Shown here: one piece after another, positions 18,378 to 26,405 of the stretch
Layout: the number at the start of each line of letters is the position of its first letter
Position numbering within the stretch: the first letter of the stretch is position 1
Source: Roseinatronobacter ekhonensis
GTDB lineage: Bacteria; Pseudomonadota; Alphaproteobacteria; Rhodobacterales; Rhodobacteraceae
Length of the DNA stretch: 64,000 nt
Assembly (NCBI RefSeq): GCF_900499075.1
Contig: NZ_UIHC01000002.1
Location: 1 to 64,000, forward strand
Direction: 5' to 3'
The notes under the pieces: generated by a model
Seen by the model: the letters and a program-made list of their open reading frames with translations, nothing else
The model's database searches: none
What the model was told of the DNA's origin: nothing
Program-made: the position numbers and the translations under genes

Positions 18378-18794
18378 TCACCCCTCCGGCGGAATGGAAT
18401 AGGTCATCGACGCGCGTGCCACCGGGCGCGCATCCCCCTCGGCAAAGATCAGCGCATCGCCCACAGCCAGAACCCGCCCCAGTTTCAACAGCCGCGTTTC
18501 GCATAGCAGGTCCACGCCCGCCGCCGGTTTGCGCATGAAATCCATGCCCGCATTGGTGGTCACGGTCAGCGCCTTGGGGCCGATCATGCTCAGGATCGTC
18601 AGGTAGATCGCCACATCCGCCAGCGCGAACAGGGTCGGCCCCGACACCGTGCCACCGGGGCGCAAATGGGCGGGGCTGGGCAGCAGGCGCAGGGTCAGCG
18701 CATTGTCCTGCGCCGTCTCGACCCGGAACATATGCGCGACTTCGGCAAAATCGCGGTCCAGAAACGCGTTCAGCGCGTCGCGGTCCATTTCCAT
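18378..18794 (-). CDS. PaaI-type acyl-CoA thioesterase (hotdog fold)
   Basis: Probably hydrolyses acyl- or aryl-CoA thioesters. 138 residues starting at ATG 18794 (MEMDRDALNAFLDRDF), chosen because AAAGGAG lies 6 bases upstream; longer frames have no support. The hotdog core RPGGTVSGPTLFALADVAIYL carries the aspartate expected in the active site of PaaI-like enzymes, followed by TTNAGMDFMRKPAAG. It is divergent from a decayed enoyl-CoA hydratase gene with only 63 bases between them, so the two likely shared a promoter region and a fatty- or aromatic-acid pathway. The substrate is not known. Confidence 0.82.
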   Translation of the reverse strand: MEMDRDALNAFLDRDFAEVAHMFRVETAQDNALTLRLLPSPAHLRPGGTVSGPTLFALADVAIYLTILSMIGPKALTVTTNAGMDFMRKPAAGVDLLCETRLLKLGRVLAVGDALIFAEGDARPVARASMTYSIPPEG

Positions 18795-18857
18795 CGCATC
18801 TCCTTTGCGGGTGAACCGCGCTGTGCAAACCGAAGTTACAAACCAAAGGGGGGCGGA

Positions 18858-19581
18858 ATGGAAGATGAAATCCTGATATGTGACGTGACGGACGGGATCG
18901 CCCGGCTGGTGATGAACCGCCCCGCCAAGCTGAACGCGCTGTCGGATGCGATGCTGACCGCTCCGCTGACGGCCTTGCGCGATGACCAAGATGTGCGCGT
19001 CACTATCCTTACCGGTGCAGGCAAGGCGTTCCGCGCGGGTCACGATTTGAAAGAAATGCAGACCGGACACGCCGCGCCAGACGGGGGCGCGGCCTATTTC
19101 AACGACCTGTTCGCCCGCTGCGGCGCGCTGATGCAGCTTATCCCGTCCTCGCCGCAGCCGGTGATTGCCGAGGTCCACGCCATCGCCACCGCCGCAGGGT
19201 GCCAGTTGCGACATAGCTGTTGCCGCCGATGGCACGCGCTTTGGCGTAAACGGCGCCAATATCACGCGCAAAGCGGCGTTTGAGTTATTGAGCACGGGGC
19301 AGTTCATTGACGCAGCGCGCGCGGTCGAGCTAAGCTTAGCCAACCGCGCGGTGCCCGCCGAAAGTTTGCAGGCCAACACCCGCTTCCTTGCCCAGAGTGC
19401 CGCCGCAAAACTGAGTGCTGCCGAGCGTAGTGGCAAACGGGCGTTTTATGAGCAAGCACAGATAAATCTGGCGACCGCATATGCCCATATAGGGCAGGTC
19501 ATGGACGCCAATAAGCTGCTGCGCGACACGGATGACGGCATAACCGCGTTCCTTGAAAAACGCTATCCCGATTGGGCGTGA
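18858..19581 (+). pseudogene. Enoyl-CoA hydratase/isomerase, broken
   Basis: The first half, from ATG 18858 (MEDEILICDVTDGIARLVMN), reads normally through the crotonase substrate site AGKAFRAGHDLKEM to IATAAGCQL at about 19206. It then shifts frame. The protein continues in another frame as CDIAVAADGTRFGVNGANIT through RKAAFELLSTGQFIDAARAVEL to FLEKRYPDWA. Two losses are visible. About 11 bases are missing at CQL/CDIA, as expected for deletion between short GCCAG repeats. In addition, about 13 residues of the conserved GLFCSTPMVALSR segment are absent after GVN. An intact homologue would be near 260 residues. The lesions make it very unlikely to be active. A sequencing error could explain the frameshift but not the in-frame loss. 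Confidence 0.85.
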
Positions 19582-19688
19582 ATGCGCGACGTGGCGTCGG
19601 CGGCTGGGGATGCGTCGATTTTACACTATGTCTTGCCGCATCATGCCGCTAAACCTGTCGCAGTATTACATGAGGGAGAGATACGCTT

Positions 19689-20450
19689 ATGAAGGTTCTT
19701 GTGCCTGTCAAGCGCGTGATCGACTATAACGTGAAGGTCCGTGTGAAAGCGGATGGCAGCGGTGTCGATCTGGCCAATGTGAAGATGTCGATGAACCCGT
19801 TCGACGAAATTGCCGTCGAAGAGGCGATTCGTCTGAAGGAGAAAGGCGTTGTCACCGAAGTCGTAGCCGTGTCCATCGGCGTAAAACAGGCGCAGGAAAC
19901 CCTGCGCACGGCTCTGGCCATGGGGGCAGACCGCGCCATCCTGATCGTGGCCGCTGATGATGTGCACACCGATATCGAACCGCTGGCCGTGGCCAAACTG
20001 CTCAAGGGCGTGATCGACGCCGAAGAGCCGGGCATGGTTCTGTGCGGCAAGCAGGCGATCGACAATGACATGAACGCCACCGGCCAGATGCTGGGTGCGC
20101 TCACCGGCTGGGCGCAGGCGACATTCGCATCCGATGTGGCCGTGGATGGCGATCATGCCACCGTCACACGCGAAGTGGATGGCGGCTTGCAGACCATCAA
20201 GGTCAAGCTGCCCGCGATCATCAGCGTCGATCTGCGCCTGAATGAGCCGCGCTACGCGTCGCTGCCCAACATCATGAAGGCCAAGAAAAAGCCTTTGGAT
20301 GAAAAGACGCCCGCCGATTACGGCGTCGATGTCAGCCCGCGCCTGAGCGTGGTCAAGACATCGGAACCCGCAGCGCGGGCTGCTGGTGTGAAGGTCGGCT
20401 CTGTCGATGAGCTGATGGCGAAACTCAAGGATGAAGCGGGGGTAATCTGA
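19689..20450 (+). CDS. etfB: Electron transfer flavoprotein, beta subunit
   Basis: With EtfA it carries electrons from acyl-CoA and other flavin dehydrogenases to ETF-ubiquinone oxidoreductase. 253 residues. Starts [20 protein letters not shown] and includes the ETF-beta signature region [20 protein letters not shown]. The AMP-binding region follows [20 protein letters not shown] gagggagag ribosome site precedes the ATG. The stop TGA shares a base with the ATG of etfA (TGATG at 20448-20452), so translation is coupled and the subunits are made in equal amount. No ETF dehydrogenase is nearby. Confidence 0.98.
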   Translation: MKVLVPVKRVIDYNVKVRVKADGSGVDLANVKMSMNPFDEIAVEEAIRLKEKGVVTEVVAVSIGVKQAQETLRTALAMGADRAILIVAADDVHTDIEPLAVAKLLKGVIDAEEPGMVLCGKQAIDNDMNATGQMLGALTGWAQATFASDVAVDGDHATVTREVDGGLQTIKVKLPAIISVDLRLNEPRYASLPNIMKAKKKPLDEKTPADYGVDVSPRLSVVKTSEPAARAAGVKVGSVDELMAKLKDEAGVI

Positions 20451-21376
20451 TGGCGGTTCTTCTTCTGGCCGAAATCACCGATGGCGCGCTGAATATGGAT
20501 GCGACGTCCAAGGCAGCAACCGCGGCAAAGCAACTGGGCGATGTGACGGTGCTATGCGCCGGTGCGCAGGCAGCCGATGGCGCTGCACAGGCGGCAACGA
20601 TTGACGGTGTGTCAAAAGTGCTGGTTGCAGAGGATGCCAGCCTTGGCCACCGTCTGGCCGAACCGACCGCGGCGCTGATCGTGTCGCTGGCTGGCGAATA
20701 CAGCCATATCGTGGCCCCCTCGACCACAGACGCCAAGAACATCCTGCCCCGCGTCGCGGCACTGCTGGATGTAATGGTGCTGTCGGATGTGACCGCAGTG
20801 GTCGATGCCGACACGTTTGAGCGCCCGATCTACGCGGGTAACGCCATCCAGACCGTGAAATCGGCGGATGCGACCAAGGTCATGACCATCCGCACCTCGA
20901 CATTCGAGGCGGCAGGGCAGGGCGGTTCCGCCCCGGTGGAAACCATTTCCGCTGCCGAGAACCCTGGCCTGTCGGAATGGGTCGAGGACAAGGTCGCCGA
21001 ATCCGACCGCCCCGAACTGACCAGCGCAAAGGTCGTTGTGTCGGGCGGGCGCGGTGTCGGGTCCGAGGATGATTTCAAGATCATCGAAGGGCTGGCCGAC
21101 AAACTGGGTGCTGCCGTCGGTGCGTCGCGCGCAGCAGTCGATTCGGGCTATGCGCCGAACGACTGGCAGGTGGGCCAGACCGGCAAGGTCGTGGCACCCG
21201 ACCTGTATATCGCGGTGGGTATTTCCGGCGCAATCCAGCACTTGGCCGGGATGAAGGACAGCAAAGTCATCGTCGCCATCAACAAGGACGAGGAAGCGCC
21301 GATCTTCCAAGTTGCCGATTACGGGCTGGTGGGCGACCTGTTCACGCTGGTGCCGGAACTGACCGAGAAGCTCTGA
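20450..21376 (+). CDS. etfA: Electron transfer flavoprotein, alpha subunit
   Basis: The FAD-binding subunit of ETF. 308 residues, starting [15 protein letters not shown]. The FAD domain in the C-terminal half shows [43 protein letters not shown] and the ETF-alpha signature stretch [20 protein letters not shown] ahead of [16 protein letters not shown]. It follows etfB with a one-base overlap, and a strong terminator lies 23 bases after the stop, closing a two-gene operon. Confidence 0.98.
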   Translation: MAVLLLAEITDGALNMDATSKAATAAKQLGDVTVLCAGAQAADGAAQAATIDGVSKVLVAEDASLGHRLAEPTAALIVSLAGEYSHIVAPSTTDAKNILPRVAALLDVMVLSDVTAVVDADTFERPIYAGNAIQTVKSADATKVMTIRTSTFEAAGQGGSAPVETISAAENPGLSEWVEDKVAESDRPELTSAKVVVSGGRGVGSEDDFKIIEGLADKLGAAVGASRAAVDSGYAPNDWQVGQTGKVVAPDLYIAVGISGAIQHLAGMKDSKVIVAINKDEEAPIFQVADYGLVGDLFTLVPELTEKL

Positions 21377-21399
21377 GAACTTCGGATACTACATGCGAA

Positions 21400-21426
21400 A
21401 GGGCGCCCATCTGGGTGCCCTTTTTC
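21400..21426 (+). terminator. Rho-independent terminator of etfBA
   Basis: agggcgccca-tc-tgggtgccct forms a 10-bp stem with one G-U pair followed by a T-run (ctttttc). It lies between the converging etfA and sensor/exonuclease genes. On the minus strand only three T follow, so it mainly serves etfBA. Confidence 0.9.
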
Positions 21427-21442
21427 ATAACCTCTTGTGCCC

Positions 21443-23539
21443 TTACATCTGCGTGTTCAGATCCTTCAAAAGTCGCCCATGCCTGCGCACCTCTGCCAAC
21501 ACCGCGCCGAAGGTTTCCAGCCCTTGTGCCTGCAACATCGGCAACAGCTTCAGGAACGCGTCTGCCGTTGCCACCGTATCGCCAATGGCGGTGTGGCGCG
21601 CCTCTTCGGGGATGGTAATGCCCAGCCGTGCGGTCAGTGCATCCAGCGAATGTTGTTCCAACTGGCCATAGACCACGGCCGACAACAGCACCGTGTCCAG
21701 CACCGGGTTGTCGAACTGCACGCCGATCGCCTTTTCGTAGCGGCGCAGAAATTCCATGTCGAACGGCGCATTATGCGCGATCAGCACCGCGCCACGGGCG
21801 AATTCGTGAAAGCTTTTTCCGGCCTCGACCATCGACGGCGCGCCCTTGACCATGTCTTCGGTAATGCCGTGCACATCGGTAGAGCTTTTCGGAATCGGCC
21901 TGCCCGGATCGACCAGCGTGTCGAACACCTCGCGCCGCACACGGCGGCCATTGACCACCCGCACGGCGGCGATTTGAACGATTTCATCGGCTGACGGGGT
22001 CAGCCCCGTGGTTTCCGTGTCGAAGACCACATAGGTCAGGTCTTGCAACCGGCTTTCCAGCACGCCTGCGTTGCGCTCTTTCGACAGCAATTCGAAATCA
22101 TAGACCACTTCGCGCTCTATCGGCGGGGGGCGACGCGTCGCGCGGCGGGCTTGCGGGATCGGCAGGCGCACCGTGGCGCGCCCGTCGGGGCGGGTTTCGG
22201 TCCAGGCTTCGGTCAGATGCGCCATCAGCACAGAGCGCGCGGTCACATCGGGCAATTCTGGGTCTATGCTCTCGGTCAGCCAGCCGTCGAATTCGCCCAC
22301 CGGCAGCGGTGCGCCCAGCCAGTCCAGATCAAGGATCGCACCGGGGCCATCCTCTTCGCTCAGAACCAGTCGGAAGCTGTTGGCGCGACCGGTTTCGGCC
22401 AGTTTGGTGCCCAGCCAGCGGAAGAACAGTGCCAACTCGAACCCGTCGCAGGTCAAAATCAGTTCCGGCCCTTCGGTGGTCAGAGCCAGATCCTGAGCCG
22501 CGAATTGCGCCTGTATCCCGTCGAGCAGGTCGCGCGAGCGGGTCCGCGTTTGCGGCATCCACTCGCCCCGCGTGGCGTCATGGCGGGCGCTGAGTTGGGT
22601 GATGGCACTGGTCAGCACGCGCACTTCTGTCTGCATGGCCTGTGTCAGGTCGCCTTGCTGTGCAAGCTCGGGGCTGTCCGACAGCACGCCGATGACGGTT
22701 TGCAGATTGGCCGCAGGGCGGCGCACACGGTCGAAGACCTCTGTCAAAAGCGCCTCGCGCGCAGCATGGGCAGACAGATCGGCGGTCACATCGCGCAGGG
22801 TCAGCACAAAGCCGGGGCGGCGGGTGTTGTCGGTCCGGCGCAGCACCCGCATGCGCCCTGATAAAAGCCGCCCGCTGGCGGTGGTGGCGCACATCAGGTC
22901 CGACACCGCATCGGGGTCGTTCATGTTTGCCAGCCGATCATAGGCATGGCGCACCGGCCCTTCGCGCAGATAGTCCAGCAGGTTGCGGTCCAGACCGGGG
23001 GCGGCGCCCGCTTCCAGAATGGTCACGGCCTGCCCGTTGTAGAACGCCAGTTGGAAATCGGCATTGCACAGCAGCACCGCGACCGGAACATCCGAAAGCA
23101 GCTTTTCCAGACGGGACTTTTCAGCCGAAAGGCGGGCGGTCTCGCGCGCGACGGATTCGGCCAAGGCCGAGCGCGTCTGCGCCAAGGATGCCGAAATCGC
23201 TTCTGCCGCCGGCGCGAGATCGCCCAGATACCGCGCCTGCGCCGCTTCGCGGGTCAGCCCCCCTGTCACATCGGCATGGGCGCGGCTGCGTATGGCGGTC
23301 GACAGACCGTCGATCGCACGGGCAACATTCGCATCGAACAGATACCAGATGCCCGTTGTTATGAACACGATCAGAAAGCCTGCGATCAGACCGGCCTGCA
23401 ATAGCGGCCCGTCCAGTCCGGGCTGCGGGCTGCGCGATAGCGTCAGCCAACCGCCAGCGACGATAGCCGCAATGCCGCCCAATGCGATCAGCAGGAAAAA
23501 CAGCAGAACACGGATACGAAGCGACAGACGGTCAAGCAT
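21443..23539 (-). CDS. Membrane-anchored PAS/degenerate histidine-kinase-like protein fused to a DnaQ-type 3'-5' exonuclease
   Basis: 698 residues with an unusual layout. Two membrane spans (about 11-32 and 46-68) are followed by a linker helix, a PAS-like domain (about 145-255), a region resembling histidine-kinase dimerisation and ATPase domains (about 255-480), and a DEDDh exonuclease (501-680). The exonuclease is intact: FDTETTGL (D507, E509), HNAPFDMEF (D594) and HTAIGD (H649, D654). In the kinase-like part the H-box position reads VFDRVRRPAANLQ, with D270 where the phospho-accepting His should be, and I see no clear N or G boxes, so kinase activity is doubtful. It overlaps the response-regulator gene by 8 bases and ends the acetate operon. 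Its nucleic-acid substrate is unknown. Confidence 0.88.
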   Translation of the reverse strand: MLDRLSLRIRVLLFFLLIALGGIAAIVAGGWLTLSRSPQPGLDGPLLQAGLIAGFLIVFITTGIWYLFDANVARAIDGLSTAIRSRAHADVTGGLTREAAQARYLGDLAPAAEAISASLAQTRSALAESVARETARLSAEKSRLEKLLSDVPVAVLLCNADFQLAFYNGQAVTILEAGAAPGLDRNLLDYLREGPVRHAYDRLANMNDPDAVSDLMCATTASGRLLSGRMRVLRRTDNTRRPGFVLTLRDVTADLSAHAAREALLTEVFDRVRRPAANLQTVIGVLSDSPELAQQGDLTQAMQTEVRVLTSAITQLSARHDATRGEWMPQTRTRSRDLLDGIQAQFAAQDLALTTEGPELILTCDGFELALFFRWLGTKLAETGRANSFRLVLSEEDGPGAILDLDWLGAPLPVGEFDGWLTESIDPELPDVTARSVLMAHLTEAWTETRPDGRATVRLPIPQARRATRRPPPIEREVVYDFELLSKERNAGVLESRLQDLTYVVFDTETTGLTPSADEIVQIAAVRVVNGRRVRREVFDTLVDPGRPIPKSSTDVHGITEDMVKGAPSMVEAGKSFHEFARGAVLIAHNAPFDMEFLRRYEKAIGVQFDNPVLDTVLLSAVVYGQLEQHSLDALTARLGITIPEEARHTAIGDTVATADAFLKLLPMLQAQGLETFGAVLAEVRRHGRLLKDLNTQM

Positions 23540-23963
23540 TGTGTGCGCCCTCGGGCGCGCGCTCTGCCAAGGATGCGCGGTCGACAGACAGCATGCGCCG
23601 CACCTCCTCGCGCAGTGTTTTCAGCTCGAACGGCTTCGATATGAACCCGTCCGCGCCCATCGCCAGCCCCTTGCGGCGTTCCATCGCAGAACCGCGCGCC
23701 GTCATCATCAGAATGCGCACCCCGTCGCATTCCGCCCGCGCGCGCACGCTTTGGCATATCTCATAGCCCGACACTTCGGGCAGCATGACATCCAGCAACA
23801 CCAGATCGGGCTTGCGGGTGCAGATCATGTCCACCGCGCCCGCGCCGGTGGCAAGGCGGGTCTGGGCATACCCTTCGCGGGTCAGCAGGTAATCGAGGGC
23901 AATAGCGATATTGTCCTCATCCTCGATCACCAATATCTCAGCCCTGCGCGCTTGATCCTCCAT
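23532..23963 (-). CDS. Single-domain response regulator (REC only)
   Basis: 143 residues forming one receiver domain with no output domain. The acidic pocket is ILVIEDEDNI, the phosphorylation site is the Asp in DLVLLDVMLPEVSG, and the conserved Lys is in FISKPFELKTL. I chose ATG 23963 (MEDQARRAEIL) because GAGGAGAGGAAA directly precedes it; a start seven codons upstream would consist of that ribosome site being translated. It overlaps the gene before it by 26 bases and the sensor/exonuclease after it by 8, so it is tightly coupled to both. CheY-like regulators act by binding a partner protein. The fused sensor is an obvious candidate, but its kinase part looks inactive, so phosphate may come from elsewhere. 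Confidence 0.9.
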   Translation of the reverse strand: MEDQARRAEILVIEDEDNIAIALDYLLTREGYAQTRLATGAGAVDMICTRKPDLVLLDVMLPEVSGYEICQSVRARAECDGVRILMMTARGSAMERRKGLAMGADGFISKPFELKTLREEVRRMLSVDRASLAERAPEGAHNA

Positions 23964-24492
23964 TTTCCTCTCCTCCTCCTCCACAAGCAGTCGTTAGAAA
24001 CGGGTCGTCCGGCGCCATCTTGAACCAATCCACATCCTGCGGAATGCCCTCCGCGTCCAGCGTTGTGCCATCCGACAGGTCGGCGCGGCGCGCGCCCGCA
24101 CAGTCAAACACAGACTGGAAGCCGAAGGTCAGCGCCCAGCGTTCTTTCAGGATTACCCCTGTAATGACATAGTCGGGGATGTTCGCATTGGTCTGGCGGA
24201 TGCGGTTGTCGATCGCGATGATGCGCGTGGTCAACGGCACCGCAAAAGTCCATGGCCGGTACCAGACCCGGTGTTCGTTGCGGCTGACGACGGTCACATC
24301 CTCTGGCAGACCGGCTTCAAATCGGCCTGCCCAGCTATATTCCAGATAGATCACCATCAGCACCATCGCTGCGGCGGCCCCAAATGGGGCGGTCCAGTCG
24401 GGCAGGCGGCGCAGCGTCAGGCGGTGCGCGATCAGGGCAAGGCCAAAGCCTGCCACCCCTGCCACGACCACCGCGAAGAATTCGAGAAACAT
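23938..24492 (-). CDS. Membrane protein of unknown function in the acetate cluster
   Basis: 184 residues from ATG 24492 (MFLEFFAVVVAGVAGFGLAL), with AAAGGG 9 bases upstream. Two hydrophobic helices lie at about residues 3-20 and 35-52. They are followed by a soluble region of about 130 residues containing SRNEHRVWYRPWTFAVPLTT and IIAIDNRIRQTNANIPDYVI, then a glycine-rich tail with a lone cysteine (TTACGGGGEENG). No known domain recognised. It starts 13 bases after the DUF294 gene and overlaps the response regulator, so it belongs to the operon and perhaps to the same membrane signalling complex. Confidence 0.75.
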   Translation of the reverse strand: MFLEFFAVVVAGVAGFGLALIAHRLTLRRLPDWTAPFGAAAAMVLMVIYLEYSWAGRFEAGLPEDVTVVSRNEHRVWYRPWTFAVPLTTRIIAIDNRIRQTNANIPDYVITGVILKERWALTFGFQSVFDCAGARRADLSDGTTLDAEGIPQDVDWFKMAPDDPFLTTACGGGGEENGGSSAQG

Positions 24493-24505
24493 GGATTGCG
24501 CCCTT

Positions 24506-26335
24506 TCAGCCCAATGTGCCTGCAAGCTGCCCCACGGCAGATTGCATGGTGCGCACGACGACAAAGGCGTCGCGCAGGTGGCTGCGCTCGAAATCGGACA
24601 GGTCCGAGGGCGCAAGAAAATTGTCGGGTTTGCGGTTCATGCGCACCAGCGTGGCCTGATTTTCCAGCCGCAGATCGGCGATCAGGTCATAGGCTTCGAT
24701 CAGGTCGCGCGCGCCAGAGACAGAGATGATCCCAAGCTCTTCCGCCGCCAGCAAGCGCGCGCGCGTGTTTGCCGCTGGGATGCGTCCGCGCAAGGCATAG
24801 ACACGGGCCAGATCGGTGATCGGGACCACGCCGCCATGTTTCATGTCGACATGGTTCTTATGCTCGCCCGAACGGATGGTGGCAAAGCCGCGCAACAACC
24901 CCAAGGGCGGCGCGTGCTTGATGGAATTCGACACCATATGCGCGACAAAGATCGAGTTTTTCGATGCCGCCTCGAGTGTTTCGGCCTGCAACTCGCGGAA
25001 CAGGCTGACCTGTCCGCCAATAGGGCGCAAGTCGAACATGACCGACGCCAGCATCTGCGCTTCGGTCGAGGGGGTGTTGATCCAGCCTTGGAAATAGCGC
25101 CGCCAGACTGACACAGGCTGACACCAGCGCGGGTTCGTGGCCATCATGTCGCCGGGGCAATAGAAATAGCCCGCCGCATCCAGCCCGTCGCTGACGTAGC
25201 GCGCCAGCTTGGTGAAATAGGCCATGTCATCGGGCGTGGCGCTGTCGTCGATAATCAGGCAGTTGTCCTGATCGCTGACGCCGGTCTGTTCCTGCCGTCC
25301 CTGGCTGCCGCAGGCGGCCCACAGATAGGGCACGGGGGCGGGGCCGAATTCGTCCTCGGCCAAGCGCAGCAGTCGTCGGGTGACGGTGTCTGCAATATCG
25401 GTAATCAGCCGTGTCACCACGTCATGCGCGTTATGCGCGCCGACCAGCTGCATCAACAGTTGCGGGATGCGGGCGGTTACATCGGCAAGCCCTGCGTAAT
25501 CCTTGGCATTGGCCGCGTCGCGCACCAGTTGGGCCGAACTGATCGCCTGAAAACGGGTCAGGTCGGTCTGGGTGATCATGCCCACCAGCTTGCCGCCGCG
25601 CGTGACGGGAACATGCCCGATGCGGTGCTCCAGCATCATATGTAAAATGTCGGACCCCAAGGCGCTCGGGTCGAGCGACATGGGCTCGCGGGTCATGAAG
25701 TCTGACAGTAGCGTGTCGGGGCTGCGTCCTTCGGCGAGCACCTTGCCCGACAGGTCGCGCGTGGTGACAATACCGACAAGCGCATCGCCCTCGACCACAG
25801 GCACACACGAAATGCGGTATTCGCGCAGCAGGCGCGCTGCTTCTTGCGCTGTGGTCTCGGGGGTTGCGCTGCGCGGGTTGCGCACCATCAGATCGGCCAC
25901 TTTCAGCGTGGCCAGATCATTCTGGCGACCCAGCTTGTTCTGGCCCTGACCACGGCTGAAGAACCGCTCGAACGCCGGGAAATTGGCGATCAGGTGGCGC
26001 AATTCACCGCCGGGCAGTTGCAGCAGAACCGTGTCGGATGTGGTGGTGGCGGTCGTCGCCGCGCGCCCGTCGCGCAGCAAGCCACGCTCGCCAAAGGAAT
26101 TGCGAGGGTTCAGGATGGACACCAGCGCGCCATGCGTATCCGTCACTTCGACCGTGCCGGATTTGACCAGCCAGACACCGCCGATGGGTTCACCTTCGGT
26201 ATATATCGTGGTGCCTGCGGGGTATTCGATGCGGCTGAAGGAATTGGCGACACGCGTCAATTCGTCAAGCGGCAAGCTGTCATACGGGTGCACCGACTGC
26301 AGGAAATCCAGAACCTTGGGGCTGACATCGGGCAT
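24506..26335 (-). CDS. cNMP-binding/CBS/DUF294 nucleotidyltransferase-like protein
   Basis: 609 residues from ATG 26335 (MPDVSPKVLDFLQSVHPYDS). Domain order: a cyclic-nucleotide-binding-like barrel (about 15-130, PAGTTIYTEGEPIGGVWLVK), two CBS repeats (about 165-285, each ending in a VPV-GIVTTRDL or VPVTRGGKLVGMITQTDL pattern), a DUF294 putative nucleotidyltransferase with GSQGRQEQTGVSDQDN (the GSxxR and acidic positions of the polymerase-beta fold), and DUF294_C. This family is regularly encoded beside acetate-type sodium/solute symporters. It may sense nucleotide state (cNMP or adenylate via CBS) and modify a partner, but no reaction is proven. Confidence 0.9.
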   Translation of the reverse strand: MPDVSPKVLDFLQSVHPYDSLPLDELTRVANSFSRIEYPAGTTIYTEGEPIGGVWLVKSGTVEVTDTHGALVSILNPRNSFGERGLLRDGRAATTATTTSDTVLLQLPGGELRHLIANFPAFERFFSRGQGQNKLGRQNDLATLKVADLMVRNPRSATPETTAQEAARLLREYRISCVPVVEGDALVGIVTTRDLSGKVLAEGRSPDTLLSDFMTREPMSLDPSALGSDILHMMLEHRIGHVPVTRGGKLVGMITQTDLTRFQAISSAQLVRDAANAKDYAGLADVTARIPQLLMQLVGAHNAHDVVTRLITDIADTVTRRLLRLAEDEFGPAPVPYLWAACGSQGRQEQTGVSDQDNCLIIDDSATPDDMAYFTKLARYVSDGLDAAGYFYCPGDMMATNPRWCQPVSVWRRYFQGWINTPSTEAQMLASVMFDLRPIGGQVSLFRELQAETLEAASKNSIFVAHMVSNSIKHAPPLGLLRGFATIRSGEHKNHVDMKHGGVVPITDLARVYALRGRIPAANTRARLLAAEELGIISVSGARDLIEAYDLIADLRLENQATLVRMNRKPDNFLAPSDLSDFERSHLRDAFVVVRTMQSAVGQLAGTLG

Positions 26336-26405
26336 GACATGTTTCCGGGGTTTGGGGTGGCCTGCCCCCGTAGCACGGGGACAGGCCGTTTGTCTTTGCG
26401 CCAGA

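Noticed and set aside
18795-19436. Long N-terminal extension of the PaaI-type thioesterase
   Set aside because: It is antisense to the enoyl-CoA hydratase pseudogene, while the start at 18794 has a strong AAAGGAG site and the right family length.
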